Source: an uncultured Bacteroidales bacterium
GTDB taxonomy: Bacteria; Bacteroidota; Bacteroidia; Bacteroidales; WCHB1-69
Direction: 5' to 3'
Assembly (NCBI GenBank): GCA_934699095.1
Contig: CAKUVI010000007.1
Coordinates: 62,001 to 126,000, forward strand
Length of the DNA: 64,000 bases
Shown here: positions 1 through 8,312 of the stretch, piece after piece
How the letters are laid out: each line of letters begins with the position of its first letter
How positions within the stretch are numbered: position 1 is the stretch's first letter
Notes under the pieces: model-generated
Database searches by the model: none
Told to the model about the DNA's origin: nothing
What the model saw: the letters and a program-made list of their open reading frames with translations, nothing else
Program-made: the position numbers and the translations under genes

Positions 1-3000
1 TGCTTGTCTGCACTACCTTCATGAATTTGCCTGAAAGCAGGTCCTTCGTGTGCGCAACGCCCTGCAGACGCCACTTTGTCAGGGCATCCGGAATGGTGTA
101 GCTTATGAACAGGTTGCCATCTTTGTCGGTTCGCATCTCAGGATAAAAGAATGCAGTCTCATTGAAATTGGTTCGCGGCACAGTCCCTACTTGATCGTAT
201 TCTTCAACAATCCTCACCTCATTGGCTGATTCAGTGTCGTCGGAATTGTAAGAATTTGATGCCCTTGCAAGTCCTCCTGCCATCTTCTTTGAACTTGAAG
301 ATAAGGATACGTCAGCATTATACACAGCTGCATCTTCACAAACAGAAAGCACAACTTCGTTTTCATACCCTAAATAGTATAAAGAACCGTAGAAATATGG
401 AATCGAATAAAAATATGGGTATGTATAGTGGTGACTGTTGACACCGCTGTATCTGACTCGGGATGTTAGGATTGGGTTATACGAAGGATTGAAATATCCG
501 AAGGTGAGAGGAAAATCCAAATATAAGAAGTTACCGGATTTCAGTGCATCCAATGAGCAGTCGTACATTGTGCAAAGCACTTCTGCTGACACGGGATTGC
601 CCTTGCTGTCGGTGGCGCGCAACTGATACTCTTCGTGGCTTCCCGGACAGGTTTTGTCGCGGAACTTCAAAAATTCAAAGTTGATGTCTCTGTTGTGGTT
701 GACGATGCTGATGGAACGCATCTCACAATGTCTGAAATTGTTGGAAATGGTGTACAAGACAACCTTGATCTGTCCATGTCGGCTCTCGTCAACAGGAATT
801 GATATGGTTTTTTTCTCTTTGTTCAACTTGTACCATTTTGAGTGTACGGGATTGTTGTTGATGAAAACCTCGCATAAAATGTTGGCGTTGTCTAAATACG
901 AGCCGAACTCAAGCACCAAGTCCTCGCCTGCATTGGCTTCCAATGGAATATTGCACCAAAGGTTGTCAAATCCACTGCATTTTTTGCTGTTGCTGTTGTA
1001 AATGTGAACAATCTTGGTCTCTTCTATCCAATCGCCGGAAGGATCTTGTGTTTTAAGTACTATTTTGTAGTAGCCATCGTCAAGATTATGCAGATCATGT
1101 ATGGAAAAGTGCCCTTGTTTATCTTTGTTGAGTGATATGTCACCGTTGGAAATCAGGTTCGCGGGCCAGTTTTCTTTGTTGTCCTCCTTTTCGTAAGCGT
1201 AATAGGGGAACGCCTCTTTGAATAAAACATCAGCTGATTCTGTCGCTTCTGGCAGACTGTAGAGATACTTGTCAGGCATAGTAAGTCTGAAGACAGAGTA
1301 TAGGACCTTACCGCTTTGTGGTTTGTCGTAAAGGTTGGTTATGGTTATTGGAAATTTGTTTTCTGATTTGTTGGATACGACCTCTTCTGGAATTTCGACA
1401 TTGAGCATAGTGCTTCGTTCAGACACTTTCAAGTAGTAGGTCGCGGAGTGCGTTTCTCCATTGATGTCGCTCACAACGGCTTCCACTTTGTAAACGAACA
1501 ACGGTTTGCTATTAGCCCTGTAGCTGCCTGGTTTGGCAGTGAATCCTATCACGAAACGTCCGTCCTGACCGGTTGTAGTAACGCCTTTTGCTATCACTTT
1601 GTCCGGTTCCACAGAATACCAGCGCCACCATGGATACGAGGTGGATCTCGTTACGCTGTAGGAAACTGTGGCATCGGTCACTGGGTAACCGGCGTATGCT
1701 TCTGCAATTCCTTTGATATCAATATGCTGGTTTAGCTTCACCGCCTCTTCCACTTCATTTATCCTGACTTCAAAAACCGGTCTTTTGTATTCCTCCACGT
1801 TGAACCAGACGGATTGATACTTGCTTTCGTATGTGTTCTTGGCTATGCCGAGTTCTATGCGGTAATGGCCGGTGATGCCAGATTCCGGAAGTTCGAATAC
1901 TCCGTTTACTGAGCCAAATTCGTTGGTTACGAGTGTGTCTTTCTTTATTATTTGTGAATTAGCATCAAAGAGAGTTGCAATAACGGTTTCGTTCTGCAAA
2001 AGTTGTATCTTCTCGGTGGTGTTGTTCCTCATGTTCTCAGCTGACAGAATCCCTTTGAAGAACACCTTCTGTCCTGGGCGATAGATATTTCTGTCGGTGA
2101 AGATTCTGATATTTAATACGTTGCGTTCGTTGCTGCTGGTGTTATTCCAATTCCATATGGTGGCGTCATTATATAAGACTTGGGATTTCCAATTCGCCTC
2201 CAAGTTTTTAATGTTGCCTGACGGGAGTGCGGCTATGCCAGATGCGTCAGTTTTGCAGGAGTGCACGTTATTTTCCGAGTCTTTATAAGTTAGTCCTACA
2301 CCGCTGATAGGTTCTCCGGAGATTTTGTCGGTGACTAAGACAAGTGTTGTATTGTTTATGCCCTCGCTTGTCTCTATGTTCATGTCAGAAATTTGGAAGA
2401 AAACGGAATTGTCGAAGGCTTTGTTCAGGTCGAAGACGCCGTTTACAGAGACTAACAGCACATAGGCTCCATGGCCAAGCTTGGGCAGCACCTGCAATTT
2501 GGAGTGCGTAAGGTAGTCGTCGTGTTCCGGAAGCGCGATATTTTCGTTATATACTGGTTTATTTGCCAAGATTGATTCCCAATCAGTCCTGAGTTGCCTT
2601 CCTTTATATTGATTTTTTGACAGTTTGTAGATTCTTATAAAGGCTTGTTTTGTGTTACGGTATTCTATCACGCAGATCGAGTTCTTGTTTTCGCCGGCTG
2701 CCTCTTTGAAGTTGCTTAAACTGATCTCCGTTTTTTTTATCTCTTTGATGTTTTCTTTGGCAGATGTATAGTATTCTGACTTGCTGTTTGCGGCGAGCTC
2801 CTCATACAACGCCAGGGCCTTGGCCAGCTCGGTTCCGTCGGTTTCTTCGCTATTCCTTTTGTCGGAGTTGATGTAGTCGTTGTAAAGTTGGGCAATCTTG
2901 AACTTTATGCAGTCGGTGGCATCCGTAGGCAGCGTTTTTTTGTACTCTGAGAGATGATTTATGTACCATCTGTTGGATTCATCATTCAGTAGACTGTTCA

Positions 3001-3736
3001 AGCGGAGGAAGTCGAAACGAGACAGGGTGTATTTCGCCACTTCGGCGTAGTTGCCCATTTCGGTGTGGTAGTTAGTGAGGTCTTGGTAGATGCTGAGTAT
3101 TATCTCGGTTTTGGAGCTTTTCTCGGAAATGATGAACGGATAACGTAGGAATGTTGAATTGTTCCATAAGTCATTATAACTTAGGTTATTGTCTGATTCA
3201 TAGTCATGGTTTACCAGGAGTGTCGCGATTAGAGTTCCGATTATATGTGTGCCGAGTATGTCATAGAGTGTTGTCTTTTCAGATTTTGGGATCTCGTTTT
3301 TGTCTTGAAAAAGGATGGCAAAATCTTTTGCGGGCGTGTTTAGGAGGGCTTTTTTCTCTTTTATGGAAAGAATTGTGTGTTTCGACACCTCGGTTTCAAA
3401 ATTTGCAAGGCTCCATTCTTTGAAGTCTTCCGGCTTTGCGTCGGCAATAGTTGTGCGGTTCCTCAGCTTCCAGGAATTGTCATCCTTGTATGAATTGAGG
3501 AAATCGGACATGAAGATGTGCCACAGGGAATTTGCAACGGGGTCGTCTGTTGAATTGTTTAACTCTTTGTTGATGAAGATGAAGATGGAGTCGGCGCTAT
3601 TGTCGTATTTTGTGGAGATTTCCCTTATATGTTTTAACTTTTTTGCGATATTGTTTGGAGCTTGCGCATTTGCGTTTCCAAGGTTGAGAAACAGGGTGAG
3701 AGCCATGACTGTGAACTTTGTTAGTGAATGCTTCAT
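1..3736 (-). CDS. Alpha-2-macroglobulin family protein, C-terminus outside window
   Basis: The frame is open from the ATG at 3736 to base 1 (about 1245 codons), so the stop and C-terminus lie outside the window. The N-terminus is a signal peptide (MKHSLTKFTVMALTLFLNLG, then NANAQA). It has no lipobox cysteine, so a soluble periplasmic or secreted protein is likely. A helical region rich in Glu/Lys/Asn covers the first 350 residues or so. At about residue 545 the MG2 signature FTDRNIYRPGQKVFFKGIL is clear, followed by repeated macroglobulin-like beta domains. The last residues visible (HTKDLLSGKFMKVVQT) look like the entry to the A2M domain. The thioester motif, if present, would lie beyond the edge. 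Family members trap proteases in the envelope. Bacterial copies often sit beside pbpC, but the upstream neighbour here is a nucleoside kinase. Confidence 0.9.
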   Translation of the reverse strand, partial: MKHSLTKFTVMALTLFLNLGNANAQAPNNIAKKLKHIREISTKYDNSADSIFIFINKELNNSTDDPVANSLWHIFMSDFLNSYKDDNSWKLRNRTTIADAKPEDFKEWSLANFETEVSKHTILSIKEKKALLNTPAKDFAILFQDKNEIPKSEKTTLYDILGTHIIGTLIATLLVNHDYESDNNLSYNDLWNNSTFLRYPFIISEKSSKTEIILSIYQDLTNYHTEMGNYAEVAKYTLSRFDFLRLNSLLNDESNRWYINHLSEYKKTLPTDATDCIKFKIAQLYNDYINSDKRNSEETDGTELAKALALYEELAANSKSEYYTSAKENIKEIKKTEISLSNFKEAAGENKNSICVIEYRNTKQAFIRIYKLSKNQYKGRQLRTDWESILANKPVYNENIALPEHDDYLTHSKLQVLPKLGHGAYVLLVSVNGVFDLNKAFDNSVFFQISDMNIETSEGINNTTLVLVTDKISGEPISGVGLTYKDSENNVHSCKTDASGIAALPSGNIKNLEANWKSQVLYNDATIWNWNNTSSNERNVLNIRIFTDRNIYRPGQKVFFKGILSAENMRNNTTEKIQLLQNETVIATLFDANSQIIKKDTLVTNEFGSVNGVFELPESGITGHYRIELGIAKNTYESKYQSVWFNVEEYKRPVFEVRINEVEEAVKLNQHIDIKGIAEAYAGYPVTDATVSYSVTRSTSYPWWRWYSVEPDKVIAKGVTTTGQDGRFVIGFTAKPGSYRANSKPLFVYKVEAVVSDINGETHSATYYLKVSERSTMLNVEIPEEVVSNKSENKFPITITNLYDKPQSGKVLYSVFRLTMPDKYLYSLPEATESADVLFKEAFPYYAYEKEDNKENWPANLISNGDISLNKDKQGHFSIHDLHNLDDGYYKIVLKTQDPSGDWIEETKIVHIYNSNSKKCSGFDNLWCNIPLEANAGEDLVLEFGSYLDNANILCEVFINNNPVHSKWYKLNKEKKTISIPVDESRHGQIKVVLYTISNNFRHCEMRSISIVNHNRDINFEFLKFRDKTCPGSHEEYQLRATDSKGNPVSAEVLCTMYDCSLDALKSGNFLYLDFPLTFGYFNPSYNPILTSRVRYSGVNSHHYTYPYFYSIPYFYGSLYYLGYENEVVLSVCEDAAVYNADVSLSSSSKKMAGGLARASNSYNSDDTESANEVRIVEEYDQVGTVPRTNFNETAFFYPEMRTDKDGNLFISYTIPDALTKWRLQGVAHTKDLLSGKFMKVVQTS

Positions 3737-3800
3737 TTTAAGAGCGTTTTTTTGTGATTGATTGTGTGAGCCCGATTAATTTGCAGACTGTTCAATATCG

Positions 3801-3808
3801 CAAATGTA
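3801..3808 (-). promoter_or_regulatory. Putative -7 box (TACATTTG) for the macroglobulin gene
   Basis: On the minus strand TACATTTG matches the Bacteroidetes primary sigma -7 consensus TAnnTTTG. It implies a transcription start near 3794 and a leader of about 58 nt before the ATG at 3736. Confidence 0.55.
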
Positions 3809-3832
3809 AAAAATGTTTTCAATATACCAGAA

Positions 3833-3868
3833 ATAAACAAGTAGTATCGGTCTATACTACTTGTTTAT
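3833..3868 (-). terminator. 15-bp perfect hairpin downstream of the deoxynucleoside kinase gene
   Basis: Arms 3833-3847 and 3854-3868 are perfectly complementary over 15 bp around a six-base loop. The hairpin lies 14 bases past the kinase stop and upstream of the macroglobulin promoter. The following minus-strand bases are only moderately T-rich, so it could be a terminator or a processing/stability hairpin. Confidence 0.55.
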
Positions 3869-3881
3869 ATGATCAAGTGCG

Positions 3882-4499
3882 TTATTTGAACAGGCCGTAA
3901 AGTTCGGCGTCGATTTTTTCCACAATCTCGCCGAAGTCTTCAGGGCGTTCGGCGAATTTCAGTTTGTTGACGTCGATCACGAGCAGTTTGCCGTCTTTGT
4001 AGTTGTCGATCCAGTTGTTGTAGAGGGTGTTGAGGTTCTCGAGGTAAGATAGGCTAATGTCGCCTTCATAGGCACGGCCGCGTTTCAGAATTTGGGATAT
4101 GAGAGTTGACACGTCAGCCTTGAGATAAATCAGCAGGTCTGGTGGTTGGAGGAATTTTTTCATCAGTTCGAAAAGAGAGGCGTAGTTCTCGAAGTCGCGC
4201 GAGGCCATCAGTTCCATCTTGTGCAGATTGGGCGCAAAAATATAGGCGTCTTCATAGATGGTTCTGTCTTGCACTATGACTTTTTTCTTGCTTCTGATAT
4301 CCAGGACTTGGCGGAAACGGCTGTTCAGGAAGTAAATCTGGATGTTGAACGACCAGCGTTGCATGTCCTGATAAAAGCTGGCCAAATATGGATTGTCTTC
4401 AACACTTTCATACAAGGCTTCCCATCCGTAGTGCTTTGAGAGCATGTTCGTTAAAGTAGTCTTTCCAGAACCGATATTACCGGCAATAGCTATATGCAT
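3882..4499 (-). CDS. Deoxynucleoside kinase (dAK/dGK type)
   Basis: A 205-residue salvage kinase that phosphorylates deoxynucleosides at the 5' position. The P-loop GNIGSGKT is at residues 7-14. The ESVEDNPYL segment near residue 31 and the DRTIYEDAYIF segment near 78 are typical of the dNK family (substrate-binding Glu and the DRS-like catalytic motif). The arginine-rich lid RGRAYEGDIS follows near 140. The length is normal for the family. The start codon lies 24 bases after the OPT transporter stop, so the two genes are probably cotranscribed. Specificity (adenosine versus guanosine versus pyrimidine deoxynucleosides) cannot be read from the sequence. Confidence 0.9.
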   Translation of the reverse strand: MHIAIAGNIGSGKTTLTNMLSKHYGWEALYESVEDNPYLASFYQDMQRWSFNIQIYFLNSRFRQVLDIRSKKKVIVQDRTIYEDAYIFAPNLHKMELMASRDFENYASLFELMKKFLQPPDLLIYLKADVSTLISQILKRGRAYEGDISLSYLENLNTLYNNWIDNYKDGKLLVIDVNKLKFAERPEDFGEIVEKIDAELYGLFK

Positions 4500-4523
4500 A
4501 ATTATGTGTTTTTTGAAATTTGA

Positions 4524-6551
4524 CTATAAGTTTTGATTTTCGGCTTTGCTGTCGTGGGTTGCGTGTATGACAAGATAAGCGCACAGAGCCACGAACATCA
4601 CGATTGAGAGTATGTTGAACATCGGTGATCCGATATAGTTTTCCATGAATGTGGGTTCAACGCCTGCATATTTGAGTATTGCACTTAAGACGCCCATGAT
4701 TGCGCCGCCGGCAAGAAGACCGGAGGCAAGCAGGGTGCCTTTTTCACTGCGGGCTTTGTTGACATTCTCGTCTTTGCTGCGGGTTTTCACGAGCCATGCA
4801 AGGAAGCCGCCCACCAAGAGGGGCAGGTTGAGTTGCAGTGGTATGAACATTCCGAGTGAGAAGGCGAGAGCTGGCACACCTATCACATCAAGAAGTATTG
4901 CGAGTACTGCACCAACGATGTAAAGAATCCAAGGTGTTGAACCGCCATACATCATAGGTTCAATGATGGCGGCCATAGCGTTGGCCTGTGGGGCAACAAG
5001 TGCGTTTTCTCCTGTGTATCCGTATGTCTTTGACAAAAGCATGATTACAGCACCCACAGTCAAGGCTGAGACAAAGGTGCCAACAAACTTGAAGGCCTGT
5101 TGTTTGAATGGTGACGTGCCGATCCAATAGCCGACTTTAAGGTCGGTGATGAAGCCTCCGGCCATGGAGAGAGCCGAACACACGATACCGCCGACAACCA
5201 GGGCGGTGATGATGCCGGTGCCGCCCTTCAGACCCACAGAAGCAAGTATGAAAGATGAAAGTATCAGCGTCATCATAGTCATTCCTGACACCGGGTTTGT
5301 GCCGACAGTGGCTATCGCTGTCGCCGCCACTGTGGTGAAGAGGAAGGCGAACACGAAGACAACCAACAGACCGACAATAACCTGAGTCAGGTTCATTTTC
5401 ATTCCACCCAGGAAGAAAAAGAGCACCATCATCACGATTACAGCCAGGAATCCGAAGAGTATTATCTTCATCGGGATGTCGCGCTGGGTGCGTTTCACCT
5501 CTTCCGACTGTGTTGAATTCTTGCCGGCTTTGAGAGCTACGCCTAACGATTTCTTGATGACGCCCGCAGACTTCACAACACCGAGAATTCCTGCCATAGC
5601 AATTCCGCCAATACCGATGTAGCGGACGTATCCGGAGAATATCAGGTCTGGGTCCAATGTGCTCATTGCAGTCTGCACTCCGTCAACGTCAACCATTCCG
5701 TAATGACCGAGCAGCGGTACCAACACCCACCATGAGAGGGCGGAGCCGGCGCAGATGATGGCCGCATACTTCAAACCGATAAGGTAACCTGTGCCGAGCA
5801 GGATTGACTCAGCACTCATCTTGAACACAAATTTGTGGTTCTGGGCCAACTGCTCGCCCCAGCCGCTCATGCGCGTCGAGATCGTGTCTGCCCAAAAATG
5901 AAAGGTGGTCATAAGAAAATCATACAAACCGCCAATCAAACCGCTGATTAACAAAAGTTTGGCTTGATTGCCGCCCTTGGCACCCGATACTATGATCTCA
6001 GTCGTGGCAGTGGCCTCGGGGAATGGATACTTTCCGTGCATGTCGGACACGAAATATTTGCGGAATGGTATCAAAAACAGGATTCCGAGAAAGCCGCCCA
6101 ATAACGATGACATGAAAATCTGGAAGAAGTTGACCTGGATTTCAGCCCCGGCTACAGGATTTGTCTCCTTGATGATGTAAATAGCTGGCAATGTAAAGAT
6201 TGCACCAGCCACTATGACACCAGAACTTGCTCCGATGGATTGTATTATTACGTTTTCTGAGAGAGGACTCTTGCGCTTGGCGATGGTTGAGATCCCCACC
6301 GCAATGATGGCTATCGGAATGGCAGCTTCGAAAACCTGTCCGAATCTCAGGCCGGAGTATGCGGTGGCAGCTGAGAAAATCACAGCCATCAGTATGCCCC
6401 AAAAGATGGTCCAGGCATTTAATTCAGGGTAATTCCTGTCGCTCAAAAGGATTGGCTTGTACTCTTCGCCTTCCTTAAGCTCTCTGTACGCGTTGTCTGG
6501 CAGCTTAATTTCGTTTTCCGCCAGCTCGCTGACTTTTTTTTCTTCTTCCAT
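4524..6551 (-). CDS. OPT family oligopeptide transporter
   Basis: A 675-residue polytopic inner-membrane protein with about fifteen hydrophobic segments from residue 45 onward and a short charged cytoplasmic N-terminus (MEEEKKVSELAENEIKLPDN). The segment TAYSGLRFGQVFEAAIPIA near residue 62 and the conserved VGTNPVSGMTMMTL stretch in the second half are characteristic of the OPT family. Members take up small peptides or metal chelates with proton coupling, and the prokaryotic clade is poorly defined in substrate. The gene has its own TATCTTTG box and is followed by the deoxynucleoside kinase. The context gives no clue to the substrate. Confidence 0.9.
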   Translation of the reverse strand: MEEEKKVSELAENEIKLPDNAYRELKEGEEYKPILLSDRNYPELNAWTIFWGILMAVIFSAATAYSGLRFGQVFEAAIPIAIIAVGISTIAKRKSPLSENVIIQSIGASSGVIVAGAIFTLPAIYIIKETNPVAGAEIQVNFFQIFMSSLLGGFLGILFLIPFRKYFVSDMHGKYPFPEATATTEIIVSGAKGGNQAKLLLISGLIGGLYDFLMTTFHFWADTISTRMSGWGEQLAQNHKFVFKMSAESILLGTGYLIGLKYAAIICAGSALSWWVLVPLLGHYGMVDVDGVQTAMSTLDPDLIFSGYVRYIGIGGIAMAGILGVVKSAGVIKKSLGVALKAGKNSTQSEEVKRTQRDIPMKIILFGFLAVIVMMVLFFFLGGMKMNLTQVIVGLLVVFVFAFLFTTVAATAIATVGTNPVSGMTMMTLILSSFILASVGLKGGTGIITALVVGGIVCSALSMAGGFITDLKVGYWIGTSPFKQQAFKFVGTFVSALTVGAVIMLLSKTYGYTGENALVAPQANAMAAIIEPMMYGGSTPWILYIVGAVLAILLDVIGVPALAFSLGMFIPLQLNLPLLVGGFLAWLVKTRSKDENVNKARSEKGTLLASGLLAGGAIMGVLSAILKYAGVEPTFMENYIGSPMFNILSIVMFVALCAYLVIHATHDSKAENQNL

Positions 6552-6849
6552 GTGATATAAATGTCTGATTAGTAATTATTTAATAACTAAATGGAAAATA
6601 TTTATCATATCCTGCAAAGATAAAAAAAATTATTGGTGTTTGGTATAATTGTTTTTCTCGGTGAAGCATTCGCATCTGCAACCGCGTCCACGCGGTTGCC
6701 TCCATATAGTAGATATGCGCCGTGGCGCGTCTATTCAGGCTGCGCATAATCCTACGCTATTATCGTACAGTAATATAAATAGTATTGCTGTACATATAGT
6801 CTGATTTTGGAATTAACGGATTAGCTCTGCAGAGCTTGGGCTGATAACA
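6552..6849. repeat. Intergenic region rich in short inverted repeats
   Basis: No gene is visible. Four inverted repeats lie close together. 6678-6699 has 10-bp perfect arms (GCAACCGCGT/ACGCGGTTGC). 6714-6748 has TATGCGC and GCGCATA arms. 6765-6793 has 11-bp arms with one G-T pair. 6823-6836 is a perfect 14-bp palindrome (AGCTCTGCAGAGCT). The region lies downstream of rseP and upstream of the OPT gene. Pieces of it recur near 16017 and 22116. Confidence 0.7.
6615..6622 (-). promoter_or_regulatory. Putative -7 box (TATCTTTG) for the OPT transporter
   Basis: An exact TAnnTTTG match on the minus strand, about 64 bases before the OPT start codon at 6551. Confidence 0.55.
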
Positions 6850-8238
6850 TCACTTGAATAAAAACCTTCTGAAGTCCAAACCCAGTGCATAGACCATCAG
6901 AATCATCAGAAGTACAAATCCTATAGTGTTTGCAATGCCCAAGAATTTGTCGCTTGGCTTCTTGCCTGTAATCATCTCAACCAATATGAAGAGAATGTAA
7001 CCGCCGTCCAATCCTGGTATCGGTATTATATTCATGAATGCCAGGATGATGCCTAACAGAGCTGTCATCGACCAGAATCTGTACCAATCCCAAACCTTCG
7101 GGAAGATACTGCCAATGGTAAGGAAGCTGCCTAACTGAGTGGCGCCCTCCTTTGTGAAAACTATCTTGAACTGTTTCACGTAATTGGCCAGGGTGGTGAA
7201 CCCCATTTTTGTTCCTGTCGGTATTGACTGTAGAAGGTTGTAATCAACGTGAACCACATCGAAAAAGTCGTAAGGTTGTTTATATGACACGCCCATGTTG
7301 CCTGCAGTGTCGAGAGTTAGCAGGCTGTGGCACAGGCTGTCGCCGCGATAATAGTCGATCTGCAGCTCTTGCCCTTTGTTCTCGACGAATATTTTCTTGA
7401 AATCGAAGAAGCAGAAAAGGGAAGAGTCGTTTATACCGACAAGGCTGTCGCCCTTCATCAATCCGGCGCTTGCGGCGGGAGTGCCTGCCAAAACGCTGTC
7501 TATCACAAAGGGTATCCTGTAATTGCAGAATAGTGAGGAGGTGCCAGCGCCAACCACCTTGCGTGCGAGGTCTTTGGGAATGGCTATCTCTGTCTCCTGG
7601 CCGTCGCGTTCCACTGTCACTGTCTTGATGTCGTCCAAGAGGACAGCGTTAGCAAAATCACCGAGGGTCTTGGGTTTCATCGTATCCACGTACAGGACCT
7701 TGTCGCCGTTCTGGAAGCCCGCGTCTTGCATCTCCTGCGAGAACTCAAGACCGTACTTTGCATTCTCCAACGGTATATAGTCGCTGCCCCATTTGAAACA
7801 GATCAAAATGTATATGATGATGGCTGTCAGGAAGTTGACTAACACACCTCCGATGATAATCAAAAAACGTTGCCATGCCGGTTTTGCCCTGAACTCGTAG
7901 TCGTGAATCTCATTGCTGAGGTCGGATGATTTTGTGGTTTCATCAACCATTCCGTTTATCGAGCAATAGCCGCCAAGAGGAAGCCAGCCCAATCCCCATT
8001 CGGTGGATTCAGGATGCTCAGACCACTCTTCCGGTGCCTTGCTGGAGAAAAAGCTGAAATGCATCTTTCCGTCATAACGCTTCATCCTCATAATGGAGAA
8101 ACCAGGATTGAAAAACATGTAGAACTGGTCAACACGCGTCTTGAAAATCCTTGCAAAGGTGAAATGACCCAGCTCGTGAGTCACCACAAGGAAAGAGAGG
8201 CTGGCCAACAGGCCTAATATTTGCATAAAAACTCCCAT
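6850..8238 (-). CDS. rseP: Site-2 intramembrane metalloprotease RseP
   Basis: An inner-membrane zinc protease of the S2P/RseP family, which cleaves transmembrane regulators such as anti-sigma factors and signal-peptide remnants. The zinc motif HELGH (residues 21-25 from this start) lies in the first transmembrane helix. A central PDZ region contains GTPAASAGLMKGDSLVGI. The second active-site motif NIIPIPGLDGGY lies near the C-terminus with two more membrane helices. An in-frame ATG exists at 8262, but the -7 box at 8260-8267 places the transcription start downstream of it, so 8238 (MGVFMQ) or 8226 is the likely start. The usual neighbour dxr is not here. Length (462 aa) is normal. Confidence 0.9.
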   Translation of the reverse strand: MGVFMQILGLLASLSFLVVTHELGHFTFARIFKTRVDQFYMFFNPGFSIMRMKRYDGKMHFSFFSSKAPEEWSEHPESTEWGLGWLPLGGYCSINGMVDETTKSSDLSNEIHDYEFRAKPAWQRFLIIIGGVLVNFLTAIIIYILICFKWGSDYIPLENAKYGLEFSQEMQDAGFQNGDKVLYVDTMKPKTLGDFANAVLLDDIKTVTVERDGQETEIAIPKDLARKVVGAGTSSLFCNYRIPFVIDSVLAGTPAASAGLMKGDSLVGINDSSLFCFFDFKKIFVENKGQELQIDYYRGDSLCHSLLTLDTAGNMGVSYKQPYDFFDVVHVDYNLLQSIPTGTKMGFTTLANYVKQFKIVFTKEGATQLGSFLTIGSIFPKVWDWYRFWSMTALLGIILAFMNIIPIPGLDGGYILFILVEMITGKKPSDKFLGIANTIGFVLLMILMVYALGLDFRRFLFK

Positions 8239-8259
8239 ATTGTCATTTTTTAAGGGCGG

Positions 8260-8267
8260 CAAAGATA
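8260..8267 (-). promoter_or_regulatory. Putative -7 box (TATCTTTG) for rseP
   Basis: An exact TAnnTTTG match on the minus strand. It predicts transcription starting near 8253, which decides between the candidate rseP start codons. Confidence 0.55.
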
Positions 8268-8312
8268 CGAAAATATTAACATTCGAGTATCTTCAGCTTT
8301 ATCCGCCTGATT

